64,000 nt of DNA, from assembly GCF_010725885.1 (NCBI RefSeq), contig NZ_AP022600.1, positions 2,728,001 through 2,792,000 of the forward strand. The letters run 5' to 3'. This DNA comes from Mycolicibacterium tokaiense. GTDB taxonomy: Bacteria > Actinomycetota > Actinomycetes > Mycobacteriales > Mycobacteriaceae. The notes beneath the pieces were generated by a model, which saw only the letters and a program-made list of their open reading frames with translations, ran no database searches and was not told the origin of the DNA. Made by a program: the position numbers and the translations under genes. Below, in pieces: positions 40,033 through 48,914 of this stretch. The stretch's first letter is position 1. The number at the start of each line of letters is the position of its first letter.

Positions 40033-42171
40033 TTACGGCGCCGGTTCTATGCCCGTGCCGGCGCTCTTCACCGAGGACTTCGCCCGTTTCTCCGCGCGTA
40101 CCGGCTTGCCGCCGCGGACGAACCCGGTGACCGAAATAGTCGCCGATACCAACGCGTCCTCCCCGCCCGCGAACGGGTGGAACCCGACGCCGGCGCCACC
40201 GCGGCCCTTGACCGGGATGTCGGCGACGTCGGTGACCTTCCAGGCCTTGTCCGAGATGGACAGGATGGCCTCCCCGTTGCCGCAGCTGACCGGCAGGGCG
40301 GCGATCACCGCGTCATCGTCGTCGGCCAGTTTGACCCCGGCCACCCCGTTGCCCGCGGCGCCCTGCGGGTTGACCGCCGCCGGGTCGATGCGCAGGACCT
40401 TGCCGCGCCGTGTCACCAACGCCAGGTGGTAGCCCTCGGGCAGCACCCCGGACGACAACAGCCCGGTGATGTCGGGGGCCACCGGAATGTCGCGGATCTT
40501 GAACGGCAGGCCGTTGCCGTGGGTGAACTTGATCCGGCCGTCGGTCCACACCGCCCAGCCCAGCCCGGAGGTGAGCAGCTCGCCGTGGCTGTCGGAGAAC
40601 ACTCCCCGGTCATCGAGGCGCCATGCCGTGTTGACCTTGCGCTCCCGGGCGCCGTCCTCGTCTGCACCGGCGGTCACCGGGGTGGCGTCGAAGTCCAGCA
40701 CGGTGCGGCGGTCGAATTCGGGGCCTTTGAACAGCTTTGTGGTCTCCACCAGCTCCCGGTCGATCACCACGCGGCGGGCGTCGGGGTTGGCCACCAACTC
40801 CGTCAGCTCGGCGAATTCGGCGTCCAGCTTGTCGGCTTCGGCCTGCAGCTCGATGACGTCGAGCTTGGTGAGTCGGCGAAGCTGCAGCGCCAGAACGTAA
40901 TTGGCCTGCTCCTCGTCGAGGCTGAAGTGATCCTGCAGGCCGCGGCGGGCGTCGTCGACGGTGTCGGAGTTGCGGATGATGGCCACGGCGGTGTCGATGT
41001 CCAGATGGATGGTCATCAGACCGGCCACCAGGTGTCTGCGCGCCGTCACCTTCTCCAGGCGGTATTCGCTGCGGTGCAACACCACCGAATCGCGCAGGTG
41101 CAGAAAGGCGCCGATCAGTTCGCGAACGTTCCACCAGCGCGGCACCCGGTCTTCGTCGAGTGCCACCAGGCTGGCGGCAAACGTGGACTCCAGGGGTGTC
41201 AGCGCCAGTAGCTGGTCGCGGATCTGCTCGGCGCTGTGGCCGCGTTTGGCCGTCACGACGATGCGCAGGCCGTTGCGGCGGTCGGTGAGATCCGACATGT
41301 CGGCCACACCAGACATCTCCCCGGACTCGACCAGTGCGCGGATGCGGTCCTGCACGGTGTTGCTGGCGACGCCGGGCGGCAGCTCGGTGACGATGCAATT
41401 CTTGCCCTCCACAGTCACCGTGCCGCGCACCGTCAGCTGGCCCCGGCCGGTGGTGATGTACTCCCGCAACCCGGCGGTGCCGACGACGGTGGCGCCGCAG
41501 CCCCAGTCGGGGCCCGGGATCAGCTTCAACAGCCGCTCGTCGGTCATGTTCGGGGTCTTCAGCAGCGCCCGGCAGGCGGCCATGATCTCCCGCGGATTGT
41601 GTGCGGGCACCTTGGTGGCCCAGCCCTCGGCGATGCCCATTGCCCCGTTGCACAGCAACACAGGCCACTGGGCGGGCAGCATGGTGGGCTCGGTCCACTC
41701 GCCGTCGAAGGTCGGCACCATGGGGACCGCGTGGTCGTTGAGCTCGGCGGTGAGTGCGGCGCCGGGGGCGGACAACCGCATCTCGGTGTACCGGTCGGCG
41801 GCCGGGATGTCGCCCTGGATGCGGGGGAAGGCGCCCTGACCGTCGATGACCTTCACGCGCTGGAACTCGGCGGCCATCAGCGCAGCGGCCCCGTACATCG
41901 ACGCGCCGCCGTGCGGGTGCAGGTTACCGGTGACGGCCGAGCAGATCTTCGAGGACTTCTGCGGCTTGTTGCCGGGCTGCAGACCGGAGTCGTGCATCTG
42001 GTAGAGCAGGCGGCGCTGTCCGGGCTTGAGCCCGTCGAACGCCGACGGGATGGCGCGGTCGCTGACGCTGTAGAGCGCGAACGTCAGCTGGTAGTGGTTC
42101 CAGTAATCGTCGGCGCTCTGGTCGAGGACCAGGTCGGGGTTCTGTTCGGGGAGATCCAGCGTGGCGGTCAC
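40033..42171 (-). CDS. GyrA/ParC-like type II topoisomerase subunit (TopoM-like)
   Basis: A 712-residue cleavage subunit paralogous to GyrA. Catalytic tyrosine Y128 is in ADRYTEMRL. The quinolone-determining segment reads HPHGGASMYG at 85-94, where GyrA has HPHGDASIYD, so D89 and D94 are both glycine. The C-terminal part has a few beta-pinwheel-like repeats but no GyrA box, so it should not wrap DNA as gyrase does. It lies 12 bases after a GyrB-like gene. The pair resembles TopoN/TopoM of M. smegmatis, described as an atypical enzyme able to introduce positive supercoils. Start is GTG 42171. Confidence 0.88.
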   Translation of the reverse strand: MTATLDLPEQNPDLVLDQSADDYWNHYQLTFALYSVSDRAIPSAFDGLKPGQRRLLYQMHDSGLQPGNKPQKSSKICSAVTGNLHPHGGASMYGAAALMAAEFQRVKVIDGQGAFPRIQGDIPAADRYTEMRLSAPGAALTAELNDHAVPMVPTFDGEWTEPTMLPAQWPVLLCNGAMGIAEGWATKVPAHNPREIMAACRALLKTPNMTDERLLKLIPGPDWGCGATVVGTAGLREYITTGRGQLTVRGTVTVEGKNCIVTELPPGVASNTVQDRIRALVESGEMSGVADMSDLTDRRNGLRIVVTAKRGHSAEQIRDQLLALTPLESTFAASLVALDEDRVPRWWNVRELIGAFLHLRDSVVLHRSEYRLEKVTARRHLVAGLMTIHLDIDTAVAIIRNSDTVDDARRGLQDHFSLDEEQANYVLALQLRRLTKLDVIELQAEADKLDAEFAELTELVANPDARRVVIDRELVETTKLFKGPEFDRRTVLDFDATPVTAGADEDGARERKVNTAWRLDDRGVFSDSHGELLTSGLGWAVWTDGRIKFTHGNGLPFKIRDIPVAPDITGLLSSGVLPEGYHLALVTRRGKVLRIDPAAVNPQGAAGNGVAGVKLADDDDAVIAALPVSCGNGEAILSISDKAWKVTDVADIPVKGRGGAGVGFHPFAGGEDALVSATISVTGFVRGGKPVRAEKRAKSSVKSAGTGIEPAP

Positions 42172-42183
42172 AGTAGGTATGTC

Positions 42184-44217
42184 CTAGGTCAGGTCGAGCG
42201 CGGCGGTGTCGATGCGGGCGGCCACGTCGGCCATCCACGTGCGCCTGCCTTCCGGCGGCCCGCCGAACAGGGTGTGGTGCAGCTTGTTCTCGCTGTCGTC
42301 CGGGTGCACGCGAATCACGGTGCGCCGCTGCGGATCCAGCACGGTGTTCCAGAAGTCGTCGGCGTCCATCTCACCGAGGCCCTTGTTGCGCTGCACCTCG
42401 ACCTTGCGCTTGGACCGGGACTTCAAGTCGGCCACCGCGGCGTCGCGTTCGGACTCGTCCTGGCAGTAGATCCGCTCGACGCCGTCCTTGACCACGAACA
42501 GCGGCGGCAACGTCACGTACACCATCCCGGCTTCAACCAGCGGCCGGTAGAAGTCCAGGAACATCGAGATCAGGCTCGAGTTGATGTTGCCGCCGTCCGG
42601 GTCGGCGTCAGAGGCGAACAGGATGCGGTCATAGCGGCACAGTTCCGGGTCGCAGCTGTCGCGCAGGCCGCAACCCAGGATGCGTTCGATCGAGTCGAAC
42701 TCGTCCTTGACCCGCGCCTTGCTCACCGTGAAGCCGTACACGTTGGGCGGCTTGCCTTTCAGCGGGAAGGCGGCCTGGAAGGTGGCGTCGCGGGCGGCCT
42801 TGATGGTGCCCAGCGCCGAGTCGCCCTCGCACAGGAACAGCTCCGCGCCTGAGCCGCGGCCGGTCTCACGGCTGGGCAGCAGCTTGGGGGGCAGCGAGAG
42901 GTTGGTGCCCAGACCCTTGGCCTTCGACGCCGCGCGGGAGCGGGCTTTGGCGCCTTCGGCGCTGCGCCGGGCCCGGGCCGATTCCAGCGCCAGCTTGGTC
43001 CACAACGACACCGCGTCGGCGTTGCTGGGATTGGCCGCCCAGATGGTCACACTGCGCGCCACATCCGGGGCCATGGCGACATTCAGTGACCGGGACGACA
43101 CCGCGGTCTTGGCTTGGGAGTCCCAGGCCACGTCGGGCGCGCGGGTGTCCACCGCCAGGGCCGTGACCGCGGCGAAGTCCTGCGGTTCCGGGCCGTCCTC
43201 ACCCTTGGCCAGCCCCAGGTCACGGATCCGGGATGCGCGGTCGGCCAGCGCCTCGGACAGGCCTTTCATGGCAGCGTTGAGGTGCGACCCGCCGCCGGGG
43301 GTGCGCACGGTGTTGCAGAACGCGGCGACGGTGGCCGGTTCGGCGGGTCCGGCGGTCAGCGACCAGCGGAACGGGGTGGGGCCGCGGCCGGTGGTGTACT
43401 CACCACGGCCTTCGACCACCGCGCGCACGCCCGGGGCGGGGGTGCCGGCGGCGGTGCACATCAGGTCGAGCAGGGTGTCGCTGCCCCACGGGCCGTTGAA
43501 CGGCTCCAGCAGCGCCGGGGCGATCTCCTCGCCCGGCCAGCCCTCGTCGGTGACGATCAGCTGCACACCGGGGGACATCCGGGCCGCGGCGTGGGCCCGC
43601 AGCAGCACTTCGCCGATGTCGAGGCTGGCATCGGGCACCACGATGGGGTCGAACAGGATGCGCACCTCGGTGCCGTGCGCTTTGGGCTTGCGGTTGGCCA
43701 CCCCGGCCAGCGTCTGGGTGTCGATGCGGGTGAACGGGGCGTCGGGATCGAACTCGGCGCCCTCGAACTCGCCGGGATAACCGCGTCCGAAGCTCTGCAG
43801 GTAGGTCTTGCCGGCCCGCCGCACCGTGACGTCGGTACGCGCGGAGATGAAGACCGCTGCGGCGGCGCCGATTCCGTTCAGGCCGGCGCCGGTGCTGGCA
43901 GCATCGGTGTGGGCGGAGAACTTGCCGCCGGCGCGCGCGGTGCCGAGGGTCTTGACGATGCCGTTCTTGCCGGTGGTCGGGTCGGAGTCGACGGGCAGGC
44001 CGCGGCCGTCGTCGGCGACGCTGACCGACCCGTCGGCGTGCAGGGTGATGGTGACGCATGATCCGCCGTGGCTGGGTACGGCGACTTCTTCGATGGCGTT
44101 GTCGACGATCTCGCGCAGCGCGGTGTTCAGCACGTCGAGACCCAGGTTCACCGCCGGCCGCAGGCGGGTGTGCTGGACATCGTCGAGCTCGGTGATGTCT
44201 GCGGCGTTGTAACTCAC
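42184..44217 (-). CDS. GyrB/ParE-like type II topoisomerase subunit (TopoN-like)
   Basis: A 677-residue ATPase subunit. GHKL motifs are EIVDNAIEE, DDGRGLP and a glycine-rich lid STGAGLNGIGAAAA. The transducer domain follows, then TOPRIM motifs EGDSALG and SDADPDG. The QRNKGLGEMDADDFW tail is typical of GyrB/ParE. Start GTG 44217 has AAGGACC 6 bases upstream. With the GyrA-like gene 12 bases downstream it encodes a second type II topoisomerase besides gyrase, as known for some fast-growing mycobacteria. Confidence 0.88.
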   Translation of the reverse strand: MSYNAADITELDDVQHTRLRPAVNLGLDVLNTALREIVDNAIEEVAVPSHGGSCVTITLHADGSVSVADDGRGLPVDSDPTTGKNGIVKTLGTARAGGKFSAHTDAASTGAGLNGIGAAAAVFISARTDVTVRRAGKTYLQSFGRGYPGEFEGAEFDPDAPFTRIDTQTLAGVANRKPKAHGTEVRILFDPIVVPDASLDIGEVLLRAHAAARMSPGVQLIVTDEGWPGEEIAPALLEPFNGPWGSDTLLDLMCTAAGTPAPGVRAVVEGRGEYTTGRGPTPFRWSLTAGPAEPATVAAFCNTVRTPGGGSHLNAAMKGLSEALADRASRIRDLGLAKGEDGPEPQDFAAVTALAVDTRAPDVAWDSQAKTAVSSRSLNVAMAPDVARSVTIWAANPSNADAVSLWTKLALESARARRSAEGAKARSRAASKAKGLGTNLSLPPKLLPSRETGRGSGAELFLCEGDSALGTIKAARDATFQAAFPLKGKPPNVYGFTVSKARVKDEFDSIERILGCGLRDSCDPELCRYDRILFASDADPDGGNINSSLISMFLDFYRPLVEAGMVYVTLPPLFVVKDGVERIYCQDESERDAAVADLKSRSKRKVEVQRNKGLGEMDADDFWNTVLDPQRRTVIRVHPDDSENKLHHTLFGGPPEGRRTWMADVAARIDTAALDLT

Positions 44218-44228
44218 TGCTGGTCCTT

Positions 44229-44258
44229 CCCTCAGGCGGCTACATTCTGCCCTGAGGG
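44229..44258. terminator. Hairpin between cyclase and topoisomerase genes
   Basis: CCCTCAGG (44229-44236) and CCTGAGGG (44251-44258) form a perfect 8-bp stem with a 14-base loop. It lies 37-66 bases after the cyclase stop on the minus strand and just before the ribosome site of the TopoN-like gene. There is no T run, so it could be a U-less mycobacterial terminator or a 5' leader structure. Confidence 0.45.
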
Positions 44259-44294
44259 GGCGACACCGTGCCCCATTGCGCTGGTGGCGGCGCG

Positions 44295-45083
44295 TTACGC
44301 GACGGGAAACAGGGTGTGGGTTCCCTGCAGCCCCTTCAGCTCGACCTGGCGGGGCGACCCGTACTCGACCTCGGGAACAGCCACGCGTATCGGCTCGCTG
44401 ACCAGCACCTCACCGCCGCCGGCCTGGTCTGCGACTCGGGCTGCCAGCGCGACATCGAGGCCGAACAGGTCGTCTCCACGTCGCACCGAGGTGCCCATGT
44501 GGATGCCGATCCGGACCCGGATCTGCTCGTCGTCGTTGCTCCGATCGGAGCCGAACGCGTCCTGGGCGTCCACTGCAAACCGGATGGCGTCCTGCGGGCG
44601 GGCGAAGGCGATCATGAAGCCGTCACCCTGGCTCTTCACCACGTGCCCGCCGTGTCGGTCGACCCGCGTCTGGATCACCCGGTTATGACGTTCCAGCAGC
44701 GTGACCCAGGCTCGGTCACCGAGTCGTTCGTTGGCCTGGGTGGAACCCTCGATGTCGGAGAACACCAGGACCACGGTGCCGTCCGCGGTCAGCCGCGCCA
44801 GATCGGGCCGTTCCACCTGCGCCCAGCCCGCGAGATCTTCGATCGAGTTGCGCACAATGGCGCCCAGGCCCTTGTTGATCAGCATGTCGGCGGTCTGGAA
44901 CACCGTTTTGACAGCAACGGGTGCCACCCCACGACGCCGCCGGCGGCCCTGCTGTCGGCGCTGCAGTTCCCGCCTTGCGTCTGCCAACCGCCTGCGGCTG
45001 ACCAGGTACAGCACCAGAAACGTGATCGTCGAGGCGAGCAGGGCCGCCGCAGCAGCCGCAAGGATCCATGCGGCCGTGGTCAC
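44295..45083 (-). CDS. Membrane-anchored class III nucleotide cyclase domain protein
   Basis: A 262-residue protein with one N-terminal transmembrane helix (about 5-29), a basic stretch [22 protein letters not shown], and a cyclase homology domain. Metal aspartates are in VFSDIEGST and SQGDGFM. The transition-state asparagine expected in the VNLAAR motif is replaced ([14 protein letters not shown]), so activity may be weak or changed. Start GTG 45083 overlaps the YchJ stop by 4 bases. Confidence 0.8.
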   Translation of the reverse strand: MTTAAWILAAAAAALLASTITFLVLYLVSRRRLADARRELQRRQQGRRRRRGVAPVAVKTVFQTADMLINKGLGAIVRNSIEDLAGWAQVERPDLARLTADGTVVLVFSDIEGSTQANERLGDRAWVTLLERHNRVIQTRVDRHGGHVVKSQGDGFMIAFARPQDAIRFAVDAQDAFGSDRSNDDEQIRVRIGIHMGTSVRRGDDLFGLDVALAARVADQAGGGEVLVSEPIRVAVPEVEYGSPRQVELKGLQGTHTLFPVA

Positions 45084-45466
45084 TCGTACAGATCACCGTC
45101 CACGTAGAACCAGCGCCCGGCGCGTCGGGTGAAGGTGGAGCGCTCGTGCAGCACCGAGCTGCCCTCGCCATCGCGGTAGAACGCCCGGTACTCGACCACC
45201 CCACGGTCGTCGTCTGGGCCGCCGGCCTGGGTGTCGACGATCTCGAGCCGGACCCACGGCAGCACCGCGTCGGGCATCGTGCCCGCCGGCCGGGTACCCG
45301 GATCCCAGGTGGCCCAGATGTAGTCCATGTTGCCCACCGCGTACGCGCTGTAGCGCGAGCGCATCAACTGTTCTGCGGTCGCTGGGAGTTCGCCGTGGTG
45401 GAAGGCCTGGCAGCAGGCGCCGAAGGCTTCTCCGCTGCCGCACGGACACGGGTCGGTGGGTTGCAT
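45080..45466 (-). CDS. YchJ family protein with SEC-C zinc motif
   Basis: A 128-residue UPF0225/YchJ protein. It opens with the SEC-C-like motif [13 protein letters not shown] and then a cystatin/NTF2-like domain ([17 protein letters not shown], a family hallmark). Function is unknown; zinc binding by the cysteines is likely. It lies 15 bases after the SDR gene and is coupled to the cyclase gene, giving an SDR-YchJ-cyclase run on the minus strand. Confidence 0.85.
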   Translation of the reverse strand: MQPTDPCPCGSGEAFGACCQAFHHGELPATAEQLMRSRYSAYAVGNMDYIWATWDPGTRPAGTMPDAVLPWVRLEIVDTQAGGPDDDRGVVEYRAFYRDGEGSSVLHERSTFTRRAGRWFYVDGDLYE

Positions 45467-45481
45467 GAATCCATTTTGCTC

Positions 45482-46180
45482 CTACCAGTCCAGCGCACCG
45501 CCGGAGTGGAAGAACCCGCCGGTGGGGCCGTCGCTGCCGATCTGCGCCATCCGCACGATCACCTCGGCCCCCTCCTCGACGCTCTGTGTGCCGGTGTGGT
45601 GGTTCAGGTCGGTCTTGGTGAAGCCGGGTTCGACGGCGTTGATGCGGATGCCGGGGAACGCCTTGGCGTACTGCACGGTGATCATGTTCAGGGCGGCTTT
45701 GCTGGCCGGGTACGCGACACCCGGGTAGAAGTGCGCGGGGGAGGCGGGGTCGATGAGCGCCCGGGGCAGGCCGAGACCGCTGCTGACGTTCACGATCACC
45801 GGTGCGGGCGAGCGCTGCAGCGCCGGTAGGAAGGCATGCAGCACGCGGACCGTACCGAAGACGTTGGTGTCGAACGCTGTTCGCAGCGTGTCCGCAGTGA
45901 CGTCGGAGACGGCGACGAAGCCGCCGTCGGACGTGCGCTCCTCGATGCCGGCATTGTTGACCAGCACATCGAGTTCCGGGATCGTGGCGGCCGCGGCGTC
46001 GACGGAGGCATCGTCGGTGATGTCGAGCGCGATGAAGCGGGCGCTCAGCCGCTCGGCGGCGGCGCGGCCCTTCTCCGGATCCCGCGCGCCGAGATAGACC
46101 GTGTGGCCCGCGGCGATCAGCCTGCGGGCGGTTTCGTAGCCCAGGCCCTTGTTGGCCCCGGTGACGAGTGTTGTTGTCAT
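45482..46180 (-). CDS. Short-chain dehydrogenase/reductase (SDR) A
   Basis: A 232-residue classical SDR. Seen: TGANKGLG cofactor motif at 7-14, LVNNAG, the catalytic serine in NVSSGLG, and YPASK (YxxxK) in AYPASKAALN. The lack of an acidic residue after the second strand and the RDPEKG stretch suggest NADP(H) (inference). Divergent from the XRE regulator at 46264 across 83 bp, so probably its target. A similar but separate XRE/SDR pair lies beyond the nitrilase cluster. Confidence 0.85.
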   Translation of the reverse strand: MTTTLVTGANKGLGYETARRLIAAGHTVYLGARDPEKGRAAAERLSARFIALDITDDASVDAAAATIPELDVLVNNAGIEERTSDGGFVAVSDVTADTLRTAFDTNVFGTVRVLHAFLPALQRSPAPVIVNVSSGLGLPRALIDPASPAHFYPGVAYPASKAALNMITVQYAKAFPGIRINAVEPGFTKTDLNHHTGTQSVEEGAEVIVRMAQIGSDGPTGGFFHSGGALDW

Positions 46181-46263
46181 GACTCCACACTCGTTGCGGT
46201 TGCGGCGCCGCGGGTAGGTCCGGTCCATCCTGGGTACTGGCAAACCCACCTACACTCGGGCCG

Positions 46264-47052
46264 GTGAGTTCCCTCGGCGAGTTCCTACGCCTGCGACGGG
46301 GGCAGGTCCGCCCGCAGGACGTGGGTCTGGTGCCGGGGCCGCGCCGCCGGGTGGACGGGCTGCGCCGCGAGGAGCTGGCGGCGCTGGCGGGCATCAGCGC
46401 CGACTATTACCTGCGCATCGAGCAGGGGCGCAACGCCAACCCGTCCGAGCAGATCCTCGACGCGCTGGCCCGGGCGCTGCGCCTCGACGACGCCGGGAGA
46501 GCGCACCTGCACCAGCTGGCCCGCGAGAACCAGCCGGTGTACGACGGTGCGGAGACGGTCTCGGCCGACGTCCTGACCCTCATCGACCAGCTCGGAGTGC
46601 CCGCCGTGGTGGTGGGACGCTGCGTCGACTGCCTGGCGTCCAATGCCGCCGCCCGCCTGCTGTCGCCGAACTTCGTGAGCGGGATCAACGTGCTGCGGCA
46701 GTTGTTCCTCGACCCGGCCGAGCGCGACCTGCACGTCGACTGGGAGGACGTCACCGCGGGTGTGGTCGGTGGGCTGCGCCAGGTGGCCGGGGGCGAGGCC
46801 CGGGATCCGCGGTTGGATGACCTGGTGCAGGAGATGTGCGCGTTGAGCCCCCGGTTCAGCATGCTCTGGCACCGCGCCGACGTGGGCTACCGGCCGGCCG
46901 GGGAGAGTCACATGCGCCATCCGGTGGTGGGGGAGTTGCGCCTGCGCAGGACACGGCTGCCCATCCCGGACTCCGGCGGCCAGCACCTGCACCTCTACCA
47001 CGCAGTGCCGGGGACCGACACGGCTGCCCGGTTGGCGTCGTTGCAGCGGTGA
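46264..47052 (+). CDS. XRE-family regulator with MmyB-like ligand domain (A)
   Basis: A 262-residue regulator. The HTH is at about 10-65 (GLRREELAALAGISADYYLRIEQGR, in parts), and the MmyB-type PAS-like ligand domain is at about 95-255 with LFLDPAERDLHVDWE and MRHPVVGELRL. Start GTG 46264 lies 7 bases after TACACT (46251-46256), a leaderless promoter. It likely represses the divergent SDR and senses a small hydrophobic compound (family knowledge, ligand unknown). Confidence 0.82.
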   Translation: MSSLGEFLRLRRGQVRPQDVGLVPGPRRRVDGLRREELAALAGISADYYLRIEQGRNANPSEQILDALARALRLDDAGRAHLHQLARENQPVYDGAETVSADVLTLIDQLGVPAVVVGRCVDCLASNAAARLLSPNFVSGINVLRQLFLDPAERDLHVDWEDVTAGVVGGLRQVAGGEARDPRLDDLVQEMCALSPRFSMLWHRADVGYRPAGESHMRHPVVGELRLRRTRLPIPDSGGQHLHLYHAVPGTDTAARLASLQR

Positions 47053-47065
47053 GCCACGCCGGATT

Positions 47066-47078
47066 ACCGGCTCGTTAC
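47066..47078 (+). promoter_or_regulatory. GlnR-type operator upstream of the nitrilase cluster
   Basis: ATTACCGGCTCGTTAC contains AC (47066-47067), nine bases, and AC (47077-47078). This fits the AC-n9-AC core reported for mycobacterial GlnR sites. It lies 131 bases before the first gene of a cluster whose family names refer to nitrogen starvation, so GlnR control is plausible. The motif is short, so chance occurrence cannot be excluded. Confidence 0.5.
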
Positions 47079-47208
47079 GGGTATCGCCGTTTCGGCAACA
47101 CAGACGTCTTCCACCGATAACCAAACGGAAATCGTGCGGGCCTGTAATGGGTGTCAGCCGAGTTCGTCGGCCCCCAGCACCCGAGTCTCCCCGGAAACGG
47201 AGTCCCCC

Positions 47209-47730
47209 ATGGCTTTTGACGCATCCATCACCGAGAACATCGCGAAATCTCTGGCCGAGATCCCCCACCCGTCGCTGCCCAAGGGCAGCAACATCTACGG
47301 CAGCACCAAGATCTTCCCCGACTACCAGGCTGAGGACGGCGAGAGCTACTTCACCCTGGTGCACGGCATCGCCCACGAATCGTCGGTCAGCTTCGTCGCC
47401 GTCCTGCAGGCAACCCGCGCGCTGCGCAAGGGATTCGAGTCCGCCATCTACTTCTACGGTCCGGGTGCCATCAACTGCCTGGCCACCCGCGGGTTTCCCA
47501 CCACCGGCGACTCCGGTTTCCCGGGCGAGCAGAACATCAACGACGCGCTGGCCACCTTCATCTCCGAGGGCGGCACGGTATTCGCCTGCCGCTTCGGGCT
47601 CGCTCTGCACGGCGGTCGTGAAGAGGACCTGATCGAGGGCGTCATCCCCGCGCACCCGCTGGACGTCCAGGACGCCCTGATCCACTACGCCCGCAAGGGT
47701 GCCATCATCAACTCCACATACATGGTGTGA
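47209..47730 (+). CDS. MSMEG_0572-family nitrogen starvation response protein
   Basis: A 173-residue soluble protein, first gene of the Nit1C-type cluster. It looks DsrE-like: strands such as SSVSFVAVLQATRALRKGFES and a C-terminal GVIPAHPLDVQDALIHY (in parts). Conserved cysteines occur in GAINCLATRG and TVFACRFG. The biochemical role is unknown; its constant place next to the cluster nitrilase suggests an accessory or sulfur/nitrogen carrier role (inference). ATG 47209 has GGAG about 12 bases upstream. The nitrilase gene starts 7 bases after its stop. Confidence 0.82.
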   Translation: MAFDASITENIAKSLAEIPHPSLPKGSNIYGSTKIFPDYQAEDGESYFTLVHGIAHESSVSFVAVLQATRALRKGFESAIYFYGPGAINCLATRGFPTTGDSGFPGEQNINDALATFISEGGTVFACRFGLALHGGREEDLIEGVIPAHPLDVQDALIHYARKGAIINSTYMV

Positions 47731-47737
47731 GTTCGAG

Positions 47738-48628
47738 ATGACCACTCTTGCCGCGGTTTCCGCGAACTTCACCCGCGACCTGGAGCAGAACTACGCCCTG
47801 ATTGCCGCGCTGGCCGACGAGGCGCGCGAACGTGGTGTCGACTTCCTGGCGCTGCCGGAAGCGGCCATCGGAGGGTATCTGTCGTCGCTGGGCAACCACG
47901 GCGACACCGTCAAGACCACCACCCGTTCGCTGCCACCGGCCATCCGGGCCGACGGGCCCGAGATCCGGCGGGTGCAGCAACTGGCCGGTGACCTGGTGGT
48001 GGCGATCGGCTTCTGCGAGCTTGCCGACGACGGTGAAACACGTTACAACGCAGCAGCATTGCTCGATGGTGGTCAGGTCTACGGCGTCTACCGCAAAGTT
48101 CATCAACCGCTGGGGGAGGGCATGTCGTACTCCGCCGGTGACCGCTACGACGTCCACGACACCCCGGCCGGTCGCATCGGCCTGCAGATCTGCTACGACA
48201 AGGCCTTTCCCGAGGCGGCCCGGATGATGGCCCTCGACGGGGCGCAGATCATCGCCAGCCTGTCGGCCTGGCCGGCGGCGCGCACCGCCACCGCGGAGAA
48301 CCTGCAGGAGGACCGGTGGACCTACCGGTTCAACCAGTTCGACATCGCCCGCGCCCTGGACAACCAGGTGTTCTGGGTCGCGGCGAACCAGAGCGGCACC
48401 TTCGGGTCGCTGCGCTACGTCGGCAACGCCAAAGTGGTGGACCCGGGAGGCAACATCCTGGCCACCACCCTGCTGGGCAGCGGGATGGCGGTCGCCGACG
48501 TCGACGTCGACACCACCTTCCGCACCATGCGCGCCGGGATGTTCCACCTGCGTGACCGCAGGCCCGATGTGTACGGCCCGCTGACCGATGCCGACGCCAC
48601 CACCTGGGCGGAGCTCGCGCATGCCTGA
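47738..48628 (+). CDS. Nit1C-type nitrilase (sll0784/MSMEG_0571-like)
   Basis: A 296-residue carbon-nitrogen hydrolase with an intact catalytic triad: E41 (LPEAAIGGY), K120 (YRKVHQP) and C152 (QICYDKAFPE). Nit1C nitrilases have been linked to bacterial assimilation of cyanide and simple nitriles as nitrogen sources, giving acid plus ammonia. ATG 47738 is preferred because of its position 7 bases after the preceding stop. The 3' end overlaps the next gene by 8 bases. A paralogue at 52699 has lost the Cys and Glu. Confidence 0.9.
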   Translation: MTTLAAVSANFTRDLEQNYALIAALADEARERGVDFLALPEAAIGGYLSSLGNHGDTVKTTTRSLPPAIRADGPEIRRVQQLAGDLVVAIGFCELADDGETRYNAAALLDGGQVYGVYRKVHQPLGEGMSYSAGDRYDVHDTPAGRIGLQICYDKAFPEAARMMALDGAQIIASLSAWPAARTATAENLQEDRWTYRFNQFDIARALDNQVFWVAANQSGTFGSLRYVGNAKVVDPGGNILATTLLGSGMAVADVDVDTTFRTMRAGMFHLRDRRPDVYGPLTDADATTWAELAHA

Positions 48629-48914
48629 GATGACCTTCGACATCCGCTGGCCCGACGGTTCCACCCAATCCTGCTACTCCCCGAGCCTGGTGATGCACGA
48701 CTACCTGACCACGGGGCAGCGCTACACCGTCGCCGACCTGCTGGACCGCACGGGCACCGCGCTGCAGCAGGCCAGCGACCGGGTGCGGGCGAAGTACGGC
48801 TTCGCCTGCACCTCGGCCGCAGCTACCGCTGAGGAGATCACCAGCGCTGCACGGCAGTTCGACCGTAACGCGGAGATCGTGATCGTCGGCATGCACCCCG
48901 AGATGGAGCGGTGA
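48621..48914 (+). CDS. MSMEG_0570-family nitrogen starvation response protein
   Basis: A 97-residue small protein: a short beta-rich N-terminus (MTFDIRWPDGSTQSCYSPS), a helical middle (DYLTTGQRYTVADLLDR) and a strand near the end (EIVIVGMHPE). It is a constant but uncharacterised member of Nit1C clusters. It overlaps the nitrilase stop by 8 bases, and its own TGA shares a base with the flavoprotein ATG, so expression is tightly coupled. Confidence 0.8.
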   Translation: MPEMTFDIRWPDGSTQSCYSPSLVMHDYLTTGQRYTVADLLDRTGTALQQASDRVRAKYGFACTSAAATAEEITSAARQFDRNAEIVIVGMHPEMER

